From Halostreptopolyspora alba (GTDB taxonomy: Bacteria; Actinomycetota; Actinomycetes; Streptosporangiales; Streptosporangiaceae), in assembly GCA_003725585.1 (NCBI GenBank), contig RJMB01000016.1:82803-131290 (forward strand): a DNA stretch of 48,488 bases, read 5' to 3'. Shown here piece after piece: positions 1-9,589 of this stretch (the stretch's first letter is position 1; each line of letters begins with the position of its first letter). Under the pieces are notes generated by a model. That model had not been told where the DNA came from, ran no database searches, and was given only the letters and a program-made list of their open reading frames with translations. Both the position numbers and the translations under genes were made by a program.

Positions 1-178
1 GCCCGGGTTTGGGTCCGTGGACCCTGTGCCCCTCCTCCCCCGAGCTCTACGGTCAGAATCCGTATTGACGACCGTTCCCCCCAGTTAACCCCACGGCCAA
101 TGTCGGGAGACGCCCTCGACCCTCCACACCGTCGGACCTCGCGACCGTTGTGACCCCAATTCGTGTCCAGGAGCATCC
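1..178. other. Leader region of the first operon
   Basis: No gene is supported here. The only clear signal is a Shine-Dalgarno AGGAG at 169-173, five bases before the GTG start at 179. Open frames antisense to the next gene enter this stretch but have no ribosome site and look like composition artefacts. Confidence 0.5.
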
Positions 179-1705
179 GTGTCCCGGTTCCGAATCCGTC
201 CAGGCAGCGACACCGGTGCCAGCTTCGTCCAGTACGCCGGGGTCCTCGTGGTCATCGGCGCGATCTGCGCGGCCGCCTTCGTCTCGGTCGCTGACAGCAC
301 CGAGATCGGAGACCGGGTCAAGGGCGGGGTTCAGGAGGCGTTCTGCAACGCCCTCAGCTCCATTGGCCTGGACGTCGAGTGCGACTTCGGGGAGGGGGAC
401 GCCGCCGACGAGCCCAACGCCCCCAGGTGCACACTCGGCCAGACCGAGCGCAGCGAGTCCATCCATGCCACCGCCTACTACGTCAGCCTCGGACAGTCCG
501 GGGGCGACAACATCCGCCACCAGGTGGATCCGCAGACCGGTGTGAACCGCTCCATCTACACCACGTCGGGCCGCACCCGTCTCGGAGGGGCGTTCTCCAA
601 CGAGCAGGACCTCGACGACGTCCACGAGCAGCTCGACAGCAAGAACAAGCCGGAGTGGGAGGCGTTCATCCGTGGCGGGGGCGGCTTCGACCTGAACTAC
701 TACTTCGAGGGGGAGAACGCGCGCGACGACGCGGAGCAGATCCGTGAGGACCGGCGTGGTTCCTGGTGGCAGCGCTGGCTCGCCGCGACGGGGGGCGCCA
801 GTGGGGCGGCGATCGAGGGACTCGCGGGAGAGGCGGCCCACCAGATCGAACGTGGCTGGGCCTGGGTCACCGGCGGCGACACCGACGCCGTCGACGACAA
901 GTACGAGGAACAGCTGCCGGACTCGGTCTCGATCGACCTGTCGGCCGAGGCCGCCGGGAGCGCCAGCTACTCCCCCCACCTTCCCGGCGTGCTGGACGGC
1001 GAGATCGAGGGGGGCCTGGAGGGCTCCGGAGGCACCCAGCTCGAGATCCACGACGACTTCAGGCGGACCCACTGGACCACCTTCAGTGTGAACGGTGAGT
1101 TGAAGGGGGAAGGCGGGCTGGACTTCTCCAGCGTACTTCCGGCCGAGGTCAAAGCCTACGCGCGCGCCGCTGGCGGCGTGGAGCTCGTCCAACGCACCAG
1201 GTTCGACGAGGACGGCAACCCGCAGTTCGTCGACTTCCGGACCCGGATCACGCACGAGCTGCGGGGTGGCGCCAGGGCGGGCGCCAACCTCGAAGAGGTC
1301 CTTCCGAAGGGCACGGCCCTGGAGAGCACCGAGCTGGCCCAGTACTGGATGAACAGCTCACGCGGTCGGCTCAGCCACAACTTCCGGCTCGACCTCGAGG
1401 ACCCCAACAACCGTTCCGCCTTCGAGGAGGTCTTCAACACCGACACCGGGATGCTGGCGATCCCGCGGCCGGAGGCCCTCGCGAACCCGCAACGGTCGGC
1501 GGAACTCGGCCAGCACCTCGCCGAGAACTCCATAGAGACGTTTGACGTCTACTCTCAGGACTGGTCCCTCGGTACCGACACCAGCCTGGAACGTCCCGGC
1601 TGGGGAGGCGGAGTCGAGAGTGAGACCGTGGAGTCCACACTGGAGAGCAGCGAAATCCGTGACAACACCGTGCCCAATCCAGAGTGGCGAGAACGGGACT
1701 GCTGA
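179..1705 (+). CDS. Pilin-like membrane-anchored protein with a large acidic ectodomain, function unknown
   Basis: 508 residues from a GTG start with AGGAG five bases upstream. Residues 1-12 are basic and polar, then GASFVQY leads into one hydrophobic helix (about 16-40). This layout resembles the N-terminus of Flp/Tad pilins (Gly-Ala-x-x-x-Glu-Tyr before a helix), with Gln in place of the usual Glu. The remaining ~465 residues are far longer than a Flp pilin. They are acidic, with Cys near residues 56 and 67, a Gly/Ala-rich stretch around 205-220, a region from about 245 to 400 that looks rich in beta strands, and a final Cys as last residue. I do not recognise this domain. The lipoprotein gene starts one base after the stop, so the two are probably co-transcribed. 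Best guess is a type III-signal-like or type II anchored surface protein; cleavage by a prepilin peptidase is possible but not shown. Confidence 0.8.
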   Translation: MSRFRIRPGSDTGASFVQYAGVLVVIGAICAAAFVSVADSTEIGDRVKGGVQEAFCNALSSIGLDVECDFGEGDAADEPNAPRCTLGQTERSESIHATAYYVSLGQSGGDNIRHQVDPQTGVNRSIYTTSGRTRLGGAFSNEQDLDDVHEQLDSKNKPEWEAFIRGGGGFDLNYYFEGENARDDAEQIREDRRGSWWQRWLAATGGASGAAIEGLAGEAAHQIERGWAWVTGGDTDAVDDKYEEQLPDSVSIDLSAEAAGSASYSPHLPGVLDGEIEGGLEGSGGTQLEIHDDFRRTHWTTFSVNGELKGEGGLDFSSVLPAEVKAYARAAGGVELVQRTRFDEDGNPQFVDFRTRITHELRGGARAGANLEEVLPKGTALESTELAQYWMNSSRGRLSHNFRLDLEDPNNRSAFEEVFNTDTGMLAIPRPEALANPQRSAELGQHLAENSIETFDVYSQDWSLGTDTSLERPGWGGGVESETVESTLESSEIRDNTVPNPEWRERDC

Positions 1706-1706
1706 C

Positions 1707-2372
1707 ATGACCAGGGAAAAGGAGTCCTCGCGGCACTACTGGTCGACGGTGGCGGCCACCATCGCCGCGGGCGTGACACTTGCCGGCTGCGCCGGCGGGG
1801 CCGGAGAGGACGACGGCGCGGAGGAGTCCTCCCCGGCCCCGAGTGAGCACACTGAGGATCCGGTTACCCTCGTGGAGCTGACCTTCAACCCGGTCGCCGG
1901 CATGGAGCAGTACACCACCGAGGCGCACACCGCCAAGCTCACCTTCGCCGACGAGGAATGGGTCGCCGAATACGAGAACGCCCGGGCCGGTGGGGGCGAG
2001 GACCCCCCCGATCCCGACGACGCGACCACCCAGGACGGCCGCACCCCAGCGACAGTCCTCGTCTTCCTCGAGAAACGCAACGAGATCGACGGCGCGATCC
2101 TGATGATCGAGTCGCAGATCCAGGGGTGGGACGACGAGGCCGAGATAACCACCGAGGAGCTGGATGTTCCCGGTACCGCCGACGCGGCTCTGGTGAAGAG
2201 CCACTACACGGCCCCGGGCGACGACTACCGCAGCGAACAGTGGGACATTGTGCTCGGGATGGACACCACACCCCAGTACCACATTCGCTACGGCGCTCCC
2301 GAGGACGAGTTCGACCGAGACGGAGCCGAGGCGATGCTGGAATCAATTCAGGTGGAGAGTGAGTACGAGTGA
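1707..2372 (+). CDS. Putative acidic lipoprotein
   Basis: 221 residues starting at ATG 1707, one base after the previous stop. The frame stays open upstream, but this start gives a proper lipoprotein signal: charged MTREK, hydrophobic helix 14-25, lipobox Leu-Ala-Gly-Cys with Cys28. The mature part starts with a Gly/Asp/Glu/Ser linker to about residue 50 and then a compact domain that I cannot assign to a family. It should sit on the outer face of the membrane. Close packing with the pilin-like gene and a four-base GTGA overlap with the next gene indicate one operon and a shared role at the cell surface. Function unknown. Confidence 0.8.
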   Translation: MTREKESSRHYWSTVAATIAAGVTLAGCAGGAGEDDGAEESSPAPSEHTEDPVTLVELTFNPVAGMEQYTTEAHTAKLTFADEEWVAEYENARAGGGEDPPDPDDATTQDGRTPATVLVFLEKRNEIDGAILMIESQIQGWDDEAEITTEELDVPGTADAALVKSHYTAPGDDYRSEQWDIVLGMDTTPQYHIRYGAPEDEFDRDGAEAMLESIQVESEYE

Positions 2373-2782
2373 AGTACGCGGGCGTCGTCGTGGGCGCGAT
2401 CGCAGTCCTGCTCGGACTTGGCCTGCTCGTCATCGTGGGCGGTTCGGTACTGGCCCAGTCCGGCACCTACCCCACGGATGTCGACGAGGGTTTCGGCACC
2501 ATGCTCGCGGTCGAGGCGTACATGGGCCTGTCCCGGGTTGTCGGCGGCTTCATCGCCGGTCTCATGGCGCGCGGCACCCGCAGCGCCCCCTGGGTGATCG
2601 GCGCTGGTGCCGCCGCCGCGCTCCTGGCGGCCGTTGTCGGGGTCCTGATCGGCATCTCCGCCAACAGCGCCGAGAGTGGTCCGGCGGCAACCGCGGGCGA
2701 CCTCGTGGTGTTCGTGCTGTGGCCGCTCGAGGGCGCTCTCGGTGGTTGGCTCGCCTGGCTGATCCCCCGGCGGAGCAAGTAA
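2369..2782 (+). CDS. Small four-helix integral membrane protein
   Basis: 137 residues; the GTG start overlaps the previous stop by four bases (GTGA), a standard sign of translational coupling. Hydrophobic segments lie at about 4-29, 45-65, 73-96 and 108-131, joined by short loops, with a basic end (RRSK). No catalytic motif is visible. As third gene of the operon it is probably the membrane partner of the lipoprotein and the pilin-like protein. The family is unknown to me. Confidence 0.75.
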   Translation: MKYAGVVVGAIAVLLGLGLLVIVGGSVLAQSGTYPTDVDEGFGTMLAVEAYMGLSRVVGGFIAGLMARGTRSAPWVIGAGAAAALLAAVVGVLIGISANSAESGPAATAGDLVVFVLWPLEGALGGWLAWLIPRRSK

Positions 2783-2783
2783 C

Positions 2784-2817
2784 CGGGCCGGGCACACCTC
2801 GGGAGCAGTCCGGCCCG
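2784..2817. terminator. Hairpin between convergent genes
   Basis: CGGGCCGG (2784-2791) pairs with CCGGCCCG (2810-2817), directly after the stop at 2782 and before the convergent stop at 2836. There is no U-run. It may work for both strands. Confidence 0.5.
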
Positions 2818-2835
2818 CCGGACGGAGGGCGCCTC

Positions 2836-3441
2836 TCAGTTCGGTACGACCCCGATCGTGTCGACGAGCGCGTCGAACGAGCCGTCTTCCACCATCTCGG
2901 TCACGGAACTGACCCGTACGGCCACGACCTCGTCGTCTTCGGTACGGATTCCGAAATCGGCGACGTGGTGCGTGTCGAACTCCGGTGACTCGTTCGTGTG
3001 CTCATAGTCGATCCGGTAGGCGTCCTCGGCGCCCGGAATGTCGGCCGGCCCGGCGTCCTGGACGGAGATGTCGCCGTCGTTGGCCGACGGGAACTCCTCC
3101 TGGATGAACGTGGCGGCCTCCTGCGGTGTGGCGTCGCTCGGAATGTCCTGGTAGTCAGCGATCTCGGCCGCCGCGAGGTCAGGCTCGGACTCGTGGGCCC
3201 CCAGATACCGCGTCCACCCTTCGATGACCGCTTCGTCCTGTTCCCAGTCCTCCGGCATCGCGTACGTTACGGGTCCGGTCTCCACCCGCTCGTAGCCGTC
3301 TGGCGTGTCGACCTGCGCGGTGTTCTCTCCTTCCCGCTCCGGCGCGGAGCCGCCACCGTCGGAGCAGCCGGCCAGGGAGACCGCCAGGGCGGCGGCGAGG
3401 GTGGAGGCTCCGAGCAAGAATCCGGTGTCGCGGTAAGGCAT
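2836..3441 (-). CDS. Putative lipoprotein
   Basis: 201 residues. Two ATG codons compete: 3447 and 3441. AGGAGG (3454-3449) is one base from the first but seven from the second, so 3441 is chosen. The signal runs MPYRDTG, a hydrophobic stretch, then lipobox Leu-Ala-Gly-Cys with Cys26. A Gly/Ser/Glu linker leads to a ~160-residue acidic domain with an even mix of strands and helices, ending with a conserved-looking 'DALVDTIGVV' tail. This tail and length fit the small actinobacterial lipoproteins of the LpqN/LpqT type, but that match is tentative. It faces the pilin-like operon tail to tail and is probably an independent unit. Confidence 0.75.
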   Translation of the reverse strand: MPYRDTGFLLGASTLAAALAVSLAGCSDGGGSAPEREGENTAQVDTPDGYERVETGPVTYAMPEDWEQDEAVIEGWTRYLGAHESEPDLAAAEIADYQDIPSDATPQEAATFIQEEFPSANDGDISVQDAGPADIPGAEDAYRIDYEHTNESPEFDTHHVADFGIRTEDDEVVAVRVSSVTEMVEDGSFDALVDTIGVVPN

Positions 3442-3749
3442 GACCATGCCTCCTAGGGAATCGATGGGGGGTGAACCACCTAACTCCGCCGTCTCACCGC
3501 GGAGTACGCGGCCCCTCCCAGTATAGGGAGCCCCCTACTACGGGAACGGACGGAAGGAGCGTCCCCGCTCCCTCTCTCCGCAGGTATCGGGTACGCGATG
3601 TTGGGGCGTGTGGCCGCGGGTCCCGGCGGTCGCTGAGACACGTTTCGGGTTCGCCGGCGTCGCGACAGGTGGGCGTGAGCCCAACGGCGGACCTTCCCGG
3701 AAGGTCCGCCTTCTGCCACGAGTGCCGAGCCGCTCCTGGCCACCCCCGA
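3442..3749. other. Intergenic region with a weak minus-strand promoter and a terminator
   Basis: No gene is seen. On the minus strand TATACT (3525-3520) could be the -10 of the lipoprotein gene at 3441; no good -35 is visible. A perfect 12-bp hairpin at 3686-3710 is listed separately. Confidence 0.4.
3686..3710 (-). terminator. Hairpin after the ABC importer operon
   Basis: GGCGGACCTTCC (3686-3697) and GGAAGGTCCGCC (3699-3710) are perfect complements around one base, about 40 bases beyond the stop of the binding-protein gene. No U-run follows. Confidence 0.6.
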
Positions 3750-5441
3750 CTACTGCCGGACGAACCCGATGTCCTCGTAGACGATCGAGGCCAGGCCGAA
3801 CGCGCCGAAGTTGGCGAGGTCCTCCGGTACCGCCCACGTTCCCGGGCGCTGGAACAGCGGGATGGACTGGCCGTTCTGCCACATCAGCGCGTCGATCTCG
3901 TTGGCGATGGCGTTGTACCGCTCACGGTCGGTCTCCACGGCCAGCTCGTCGAACTTCTCGTTGATCTCGGGGGTGGAGGTGCGGGCGTTGTTGTAGCCCC
4001 AGTCCTCGCCGTCCTCGTCGAACGGGCCACCGAAGTTCTCGAACATCTCCCCGACATAGGGGGTGCTGCCGGTGATCGCGAACGTGCTCAGCTCGAAGTC
4101 ACCCGTGTAGATGTGCTCGTTGAAGTACTCTTCGGCGCCGCGTTTCTCCACGCTCACGTCGATCCCGACCTCGGAGAGGTGATCCTGGGCGATGGTGGCC
4201 TCATTGGTGCACGACCGCACCCCCGTCGGGCAGAAGAAGCGCAGGGTCAGCCGATCCCCCTCGGCGTTGGTGCGCACGTCGCCGTCACCGAGGCTCCAGC
4301 CGGCCTCCTCGAGCAGCTGGTTGGCCCGCTCGACGTCCTGCTCGCCGAGGTCACCGGAGTTCTCCTGGAAGTCCTCCGAGCTCGACCGCAGCAGCCGGTT
4401 CGCCGTGGGGTCATCGGGCCAGTCGATGGCTTCCAGGGAGGCGGCGGCCATCTCGCTGCGGTCGAGAGCCAGTGTGACCGCGTGCCGCACGTCGACGTCG
4501 GACAGCTCCTCGGTGTCCGCGTTCATCTCCAGGAACCGGAACCCGTTGTCCACTGCCTGGGTGACCCGGCCGTCGGGTCGGTCCTGGACCCGGCTGTACT
4601 CGGCGGCCTCGTAGCCCACGTAGAACGTGTCGAGCTCGTCGTTGACGAAGGCGCCCGCCTGCGCGGCGGGATCGCCGGGCTGAAAGATGATCTCGTCGAG
4701 TTTGGCCGGCTCGCCCCACCAGTCGTCGTTTCGGACCACGGTCACGGTGCCGCTTCCGGCGTCGAGGCTCTCGAACTCGAACGGGCCGGCGGTGATGGGA
4801 ACGTCCTCCAGGTAGTCCTCGTTGAACCGATCCGGATCGGCCATGACCTCCTTGGGGTAGAGGTGTTCGAACAGCAGGCCGATCTCGCCGAACGGCTCGG
4901 AGAAGCGCACGGTGAGGTCGTACTCGCTGTCCCCCCGCTCGACCGAGTCGATTCGGTCGTAGCCGTGCATCTGGCCCGGAGCGTCGAAGTCTCCCTCCTC
5001 CTTACCACCGAGCGTCATGGCCTGCTGCTCGTAGTCCTCCCAGGTGATGGGATCCCCGTTGGACCAGCGGGCGTCCGGGTTGAGCTCCATGCGCAGCTCA
5101 CGTCCATCGTCGCTCACCTCGTAGTCACGCAGGTACGGTTCGCGGTTGTGGACCTCGCCGTTCTCGTCGAAGGCGAACGGGCTGGGCATCAGCGCCCCCA
5201 TGATGTGGTGGGCGTCTCCCAGGTTGCCCTCGGTGTGGTGCATCATGTACTGGGAGACCGCCGAGTGCGTCCCCCACCTCAGGGTGCCGCCGTCCCGCAC
5301 GTCCCTCCGGTCCTGGGCGTTGATGTCGGCCGCCGGGATCTCGTCGAGGGAGTTCGCGACATCGCCACCCGAGCAGGCGGTCGCGGCCAGGGCCAGGGCC
5401 AGGGCCGGAGCGGCGAGCGCCGCTGTCCGTCCGGTTCGCAT
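3750..5441 (-). CDS. Oligopeptide/dipeptide ABC transporter, substrate-binding lipoprotein (SBP family 5)
   Basis: 563 residues, typical for SBP_bac_5 (DppA/OppA). The lipoprotein signal has an Ala-rich helix and a lipobox ending Ala-Thr-Ala-Cys (Cys23). The mature protein opens with 'GGTLRWGT', the usual first strand of the family, and later has 'DARWSNGDPITWEDY', the family signature around a substrate-lining strand. It captures a peptide or peptide-like ligand outside the membrane and delivers it to the permeases. GGAGG lies ten bases before ATG. It is the last gene of a leftward unit (permease, permease, double ATPase, binding protein). Glu/Asp content is high. The ligand cannot be deduced from sequence alone. 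Confidence 0.93.
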   Translation of the reverse strand: MRTGRTAALAAPALALALAATACSGGDVANSLDEIPAADINAQDRRDVRDGGTLRWGTHSAVSQYMMHHTEGNLGDAHHIMGALMPSPFAFDENGEVHNREPYLRDYEVSDDGRELRMELNPDARWSNGDPITWEDYEQQAMTLGGKEEGDFDAPGQMHGYDRIDSVERGDSEYDLTVRFSEPFGEIGLLFEHLYPKEVMADPDRFNEDYLEDVPITAGPFEFESLDAGSGTVTVVRNDDWWGEPAKLDEIIFQPGDPAAQAGAFVNDELDTFYVGYEAAEYSRVQDRPDGRVTQAVDNGFRFLEMNADTEELSDVDVRHAVTLALDRSEMAAASLEAIDWPDDPTANRLLRSSSEDFQENSGDLGEQDVERANQLLEEAGWSLGDGDVRTNAEGDRLTLRFFCPTGVRSCTNEATIAQDHLSEVGIDVSVEKRGAEEYFNEHIYTGDFELSTFAITGSTPYVGEMFENFGGPFDEDGEDWGYNNARTSTPEINEKFDELAVETDRERYNAIANEIDALMWQNGQSIPLFQRPGTWAVPEDLANFGAFGLASIVYEDIGFVRQ

Positions 5442-5490
5442 CCTTGTTCGTCCTCCTTGGGGGTGTGCCGGCCGGCGGCCGGTCGGGGGA

Positions 5491-7611
5491 TCAGATCACG
5501 CTTCGCTTCTCCGTGTAGTGACACGCCGCGCTGTGGTCTCCGGTTGTCACCTGGGTGAGCTCCGGATCGGTGTGGCTACACGCCTGCTGTTCGTCCGATG
5601 TGAGGGTCCCAAACTTGGGGCATCGGGGGCGAAACCGGCACCCCGTTGGCGGATTCGCCGGGTTGGGCAGGTCACCTTCCAGCACGATCGGTTTCCGGGA
5701 CCTCTCCCGTTGCGGGTCGGGCACCGGAACCGCCGACAGCAGTGCCTGGGTGTAGGGGTGTGACGGCGCGGAGAAGAGCGATTCGGTGGCACCGATCTCC
5801 ACGATCCGGCCCAGGTACATCACCGCCACGCGGTCGGCGATGTGGCGCACCACCGCCAGGTCGTGCGCCACGAACAGATACGACAGGCCCAGTTCGGTCT
5901 TGAGCCGGTCGAGCAGGTTCAGCACACCCGCCTGGATGGAGACGTCGAGCGCGGACACCGGCTCGTCCAGCACCAGCAACCGGGGCCGTAGGGCCAGTGC
6001 GCGGGCGATTCCGATGCGCTGGCGCTGGCCCCCGGAGAACTCCTGCGGGAAGCGCCCGGCGTGCGCGGGGTCGAGGCCGACGAGTCGGAGCAGCTCGCTG
6101 ACCCTGGACCGCGTCTCGGAACGCGGGTAGCGGTGGGTGCGCAACGGTTCGGCGACGATGTCGAACACCCGCATCCGCGGGTCGAGGGAGGACATCGGGT
6201 CCTGGAAGACCACCTGGACATCACGGCGGATCGCGAACCGCTCCCGCCGGTTGACTCGCGCGGAGTCCCGCCCCAGGACCACGACCGTCCCGCTCTGCGG
6301 GGCGCGCAGCCGCAGGATCTCCAGCAGGGTGGTGGATTTGCCACAGCCCGACTCCCCGACCAGCCCCAGGGTCTCACCTTCCGTGATGTCGAAGCTGATC
6401 CCGTCGACCGCGCGCACCGTGCCAACCCGCCGCCGAAACACGGTGCCCTTCGTCAACGGGTGGTGTTTCACCAGCCCCGCCACCCGCAGCACCGTGTCAC
6501 GGTTCCGCCGGTCGGCCGGCGTGTGGGGGGTGGCCGGGCTTTCGGACTCCGGATAGACGTCGGCTCCGGTCCACCCGTGATCCCGGATCTCCGCGGCGCG
6601 GACGCACGCGGCGGTGTGTCCCGCGCCACCAGCGGGTCGCAGCCCGGGCTCGGTCTGGTGACACGTGTCGATGACCATCGGACAGCGAGGGCTGAAGGGG
6701 CAGCCCTCCGGGAGGTCGGTCAGCGACGGCGGGTCGCCCCGAATCGGTATCAGGCGGGTCCGCTCGGTCTCGTCGAGTCGCGGCACCGAGGAGAGCAGCC
6801 CCATCGTGTAGGGCATCCGGGGATGGTGGTACACCTCGTCCACGGTGCCGGTCTCCACCGGCCGGCCGGCGTACATCACCAGCACCCGGTCGACCAGCCC
6901 GGCGAGGACACCGAGGTCGTGGGTGATCATCACAACGGCGGCCCCGGTCTCGCGCTGCGCCCTGCGCAACACGTCCAGTACCTGCGTCTGGATGGTGACG
7001 TCGAGCGCGGTGGTCGGCTCGTCGCAGATGATCACGTCGGGGTCGTTGGCGACGGCGATGGCGATGGTCACGCGCTGCCGCATCCCACCGGAGAACTCGT
7101 GCGGGAACGCCCGGTACCGGAGTCCGGGCTCGGGGATGCCAACGAGATCCAGCAGCTCGACGGCGCGCCGGGCGGCCGCCCGCCCACCCACGGTGGGGTT
7201 GTGGGTCCGGATGGCCTCGGCCACCTGGTCGCCGACGGTGTAGACGGGGGTGAGCGCCGACAGCGGATCCTGGAACACCATGGAGATGGAACTGCCGCGC
7301 CGGGCGGACATGGCCTCGTCGTCCAGCCCGAGCAGCTCCGCACCGTTGAGCCTCACGGACCCGCTCACCCGTGCGTCCCCCGGAAGCAACCCCATGACCG
7401 CCAGTGAGGACACGGACTTACCCGAGCCCGACTCGCCGACGACCCCCAGGACCTCGCCATGTTCCAGCTGGTAGTCGAGCCCCCGGACCGCTCGGACGTT
7501 GGCGCCCGCGGTCCGGGGCGGGAAGGTGACGTGCAGGTCCCGTACCTCGAGTGCGGGGGAGCTGGCGACCCGCCGATCGCCCGCACTCGCCCGTGTCTCG
7601 GTGTCGGTCAT
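5491..7611 (-). CDS. Fused double ATP-binding protein of an oligopeptide ABC transporter (DppD-DppF type)
   Basis: 706 residues made of two complete nucleotide-binding domains. First: Walker A GESGSGKS (59-66), signature FSGGMRQR (173-180), Walker B with CDEPT (about 193-200). Second: GESGCGKST (419-427), FSGGQRQR (525-532), LLVLDEP (545-551). After each domain is the Cys-containing C-terminal oligopeptide region (CPFSPRC near 304-310; CRFRPRCP near the end) typical of OppD/OppF. The protein powers uptake through the two permeases. In most bacteria DppD and DppF are separate; the fusion here is common in actinomycetes. It starts 12 bases after the second permease stop and is followed by the binding-protein gene, so one operon is likely. 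Confidence 0.95.
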   Translation of the reverse strand: MTDTETRASAGDRRVASSPALEVRDLHVTFPPRTAGANVRAVRGLDYQLEHGEVLGVVGESGSGKSVSSLAVMGLLPGDARVSGSVRLNGAELLGLDDEAMSARRGSSISMVFQDPLSALTPVYTVGDQVAEAIRTHNPTVGGRAAARRAVELLDLVGIPEPGLRYRAFPHEFSGGMRQRVTIAIAVANDPDVIICDEPTTALDVTIQTQVLDVLRRAQRETGAAVVMITHDLGVLAGLVDRVLVMYAGRPVETGTVDEVYHHPRMPYTMGLLSSVPRLDETERTRLIPIRGDPPSLTDLPEGCPFSPRCPMVIDTCHQTEPGLRPAGGAGHTAACVRAAEIRDHGWTGADVYPESESPATPHTPADRRNRDTVLRVAGLVKHHPLTKGTVFRRRVGTVRAVDGISFDITEGETLGLVGESGCGKSTTLLEILRLRAPQSGTVVVLGRDSARVNRRERFAIRRDVQVVFQDPMSSLDPRMRVFDIVAEPLRTHRYPRSETRSRVSELLRLVGLDPAHAGRFPQEFSGGQRQRIGIARALALRPRLLVLDEPVSALDVSIQAGVLNLLDRLKTELGLSYLFVAHDLAVVRHIADRVAVMYLGRIVEIGATESLFSAPSHPYTQALLSAVPVPDPQRERSRKPIVLEGDLPNPANPPTGCRFRPRCPKFGTLTSDEQQACSHTDPELTQVTTGDHSAACHYTEKRSVI

Positions 7612-7623
7612 GACTGTCCCCGT

Positions 7624-8541
7624 CTAGTACCGGTGGTTGGACTGTGGGTCGAGCGCGTCGCGCAGGCCGTCGCCGACCAGGTTGACCGCGAGCACCAGAA
7701 CAACGAGCAACCCGGTGCAGAACACGAACAACCACGGGTGGGTGGTGGCCGAGCGCGCCCCCTCCGCGATGAGCGACCCGAGGGAGACGTCCGACCCCCG
7801 CGCTCCGAATCCGAAGTAGGAGAGGCTGGTCTCGGTGATGATGGCGGCGCTGACGTTGATGGTGGCGTCCACGACCAACAGCGACGACATGTTCGGGATG
7901 ATGTGGCCGAAGATGATCCGCCACGCGGGCACCCCCATGTAGTGAGCCGCAAGCACGTACTCGCGCTCCTTCAACGCCATTGTCATGCCGCGCACCATCT
8001 TCGCGGTGACCATCCACATGAAGGCGGCCAGCAGGATCACGAAGACCAGCCAGCCCCTGTCGCGCAGCGCCGGCGAGACGATCGCCAGAATCAGAAAGCT
8101 CGGCAGCACCAGGGCGAGGTCGGTGATCCACATGAGGACCCGGTCGGTCGCCCCGAGGAAGTACCCCGCGAACCCGCCGACGACCGCGGCGATGCACGTG
8201 GAGAGGACCGCGACCAGCAGCCCGATCACTATCGACTTGCGCAGCCCCACCATCGTGTCGACGAAGACGTCGCGGCCGATCGCGTCGGTGCCCCACCAGT
8301 GCTCCGGCGACGGCGGCCGCAGGAATGGCGGGGTGTCGCGCTCGCCGAGCTCCCACGGGCTGAGCAATGGGCCGAGCCAGGCCATCGTGGCCAGGAGCGC
8401 GATACCGCACAGCCCGATCACGACCCGACGGGTGGCCAGTGTTCGCCGCAGCACGTTCGTCCACCGGCCGGGGACGCGCGCCTCCCCCGCTTCTCGGGAC
8501 GGCCGGGCCTCACGCGCCCCGTGCTCGACGGACATGTTCAT
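7624..8541 (-). CDS. Oligopeptide/dipeptide ABC transporter permease (DppC type)
   Basis: 305 residues, normal for DppC/OppC. A polar N-terminus of ~35 residues precedes the first helix. The OppC N-terminal motif 'HWWGTDAIGRDVF' is present, then five further helices and the EAA-like coupling loop around residues 195-215 (EYVLAAHYMGVPAWRIIFGHI). The start at 8541 is backed by GGAGG seven bases upstream. It forms the channel with the 8606-9589 permease. The gene is 64 bases after that one and 12 before the ATPase. Confidence 0.95.
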   Translation of the reverse strand: MNMSVEHGAREARPSREAGEARVPGRWTNVLRRTLATRRVVIGLCGIALLATMAWLGPLLSPWELGERDTPPFLRPPSPEHWWGTDAIGRDVFVDTMVGLRKSIVIGLLVAVLSTCIAAVVGGFAGYFLGATDRVLMWITDLALVLPSFLILAIVSPALRDRGWLVFVILLAAFMWMVTAKMVRGMTMALKEREYVLAAHYMGVPAWRIIFGHIIPNMSSLLVVDATINVSAAIITETSLSYFGFGARGSDVSLGSLIAEGARSATTHPWLFVFCTGLLVVLVLAVNLVGDGLRDALDPQSNHRY

Positions 8542-8605
8542 CGGAGGGCCTCCGGCGGGTCCGGGTCCGCGACGCCGCGCCCCGATGCGGCACCGGGTGG
8601 CCCCA

Positions 8606-9589
8606 TCACCCCACCCGTATCCGCGGGTCGAGCCAGGCGTAGAGCACGTCGGACAGGAACGACGCCACCACGAAGCAGACCGCCATGAAGCAGGAGACCG
8701 CGGCCACCGCGTGCACGTCCTGGTTGTCGATCGAATCGACCACCCACGATCCCATCCCGTTCCAGTTGTAGATCTTCTCGGTGAAGGTCGTCGCGGCCAT
8801 CATCACGCCGAAGGTGAACGTGAAGTAGGTGACCGTCGGGATCATGGCTGTGCGCAACGCGTGCTTGAGCAGGGCGTCGCGCCGACTGAGTCCCTTGGCC
8901 CGAGCGGTTCGCACGAAGTCGGACCCCAGCACATCGAGCATCATATTGCGCTGGTAGCGACTGAACGCGGCGAACTGCGGCAGCGCCAGGGCCAGCGTCG
9001 GCAGGATCATGTGGGCCACGCGGTCCCACAACGTGCCCCAGAATCCCGCGTCGAGCCCCAGCGTGCTCTCCCCGTTGAACACGAACACCCGCGCCCCGAC
9101 CGCGTCGTTGAACGTCGTCGCGAGGACCTGCAGCGAGATCGCCAGCACCACGGGTGGAGTCGCGAGCAAGAGGAACGCCGCCACCGTGGACACTCGGTCG
9201 AACGCCCGGTACTGCCGTACCGCGGCGTAGGCGCCCACTCCCACCCCGATCGCACTGCCGAGGACGGTACCGACCGTGACCAGCCGCAGTGACACCCACA
9301 CCCGCCGCTCGAGCTCCTCGTTCACCGAGGTTCCGGTGACGGTCGCGCCGAAGTCCCCCCGCGCTACACCGGTCGCCCACTCGAACCATCGTTCGGCCAG
9401 CGGGGTCTTGTCGTTGAGGTTGAGCTCGTCCAGGCGTCGGTCGACCTGCTCCTCGGTCGGCTGGGGGCTGTGCTCCTCGTAGTTGACGCGCGGGCTCAGC
9501 GTCGACGCGGCGAGCAGGTAGGCGAAGGTCGTCGCCAGGACCACCAGGACGGCATAGCTGACCATCCGCCTGGCCAGGAACCTCCCCAA
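8606..9589 (-). CDS. Oligopeptide/dipeptide ABC transporter permease (DppB type)
   Basis: 327 residues, matching DppB/OppB. The N-terminus 'FLARRMVSYAVLVVLATTFAYLL' is the usual first helix, followed by a long extracellular loop with 'LNDKTPLAERWFEWATGVARGDFG', a family hallmark. The EAA-type loop is near 225-245 (DFVRTARAKGLSRRDALLKHAL). The start codon is TTG with GGGAGG six bases upstream; an ATG eight codons further on lacks a ribosome site. It is the first gene of the importer operon; its promoter should lie in 9590-9876, where I could not pick a convincing -35/-10 pair. Confidence 0.94.
   Translation of the reverse strand: MGRFLARRMVSYAVLVVLATTFAYLLAASTLSPRVNYEEHSPQPTEEQVDRRLDELNLNDKTPLAERWFEWATGVARGDFGATVTGTSVNEELERRVWVSLRLVTVGTVLGSAIGVGVGAYAAVRQYRAFDRVSTVAAFLLLATPPVVLAISLQVLATTFNDAVGARVFVFNGESTLGLDAGFWGTLWDRVAHMILPTLALALPQFAAFSRYQRNMMLDVLGSDFVRTARAKGLSRRDALLKHALRTAMIPTVTYFTFTFGVMMAATTFTEKIYNWNGMGSWVVDSIDNQDVHAVAAVSCFMAVCFVVASFLSDVLYAWLDPRIRVG

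Noticed and set aside
53-1255. 400-codon open frame on the minus strand
   Set aside because: Antisense to the pilin-like gene, rich in Val/Gly/Arg, no ribosome site; an artefact of high GC.
3471-5558. 695-codon open frame on the plus strand
   Set aside because: Antisense to the binding-protein gene, whose family motifs are clear.
6061-8688. Long plus-strand frames opposite the ATPase and permease genes
   Set aside because: Low-complexity His/Arg/Gly composition and no domain; the opposite strand has complete ABC motifs.
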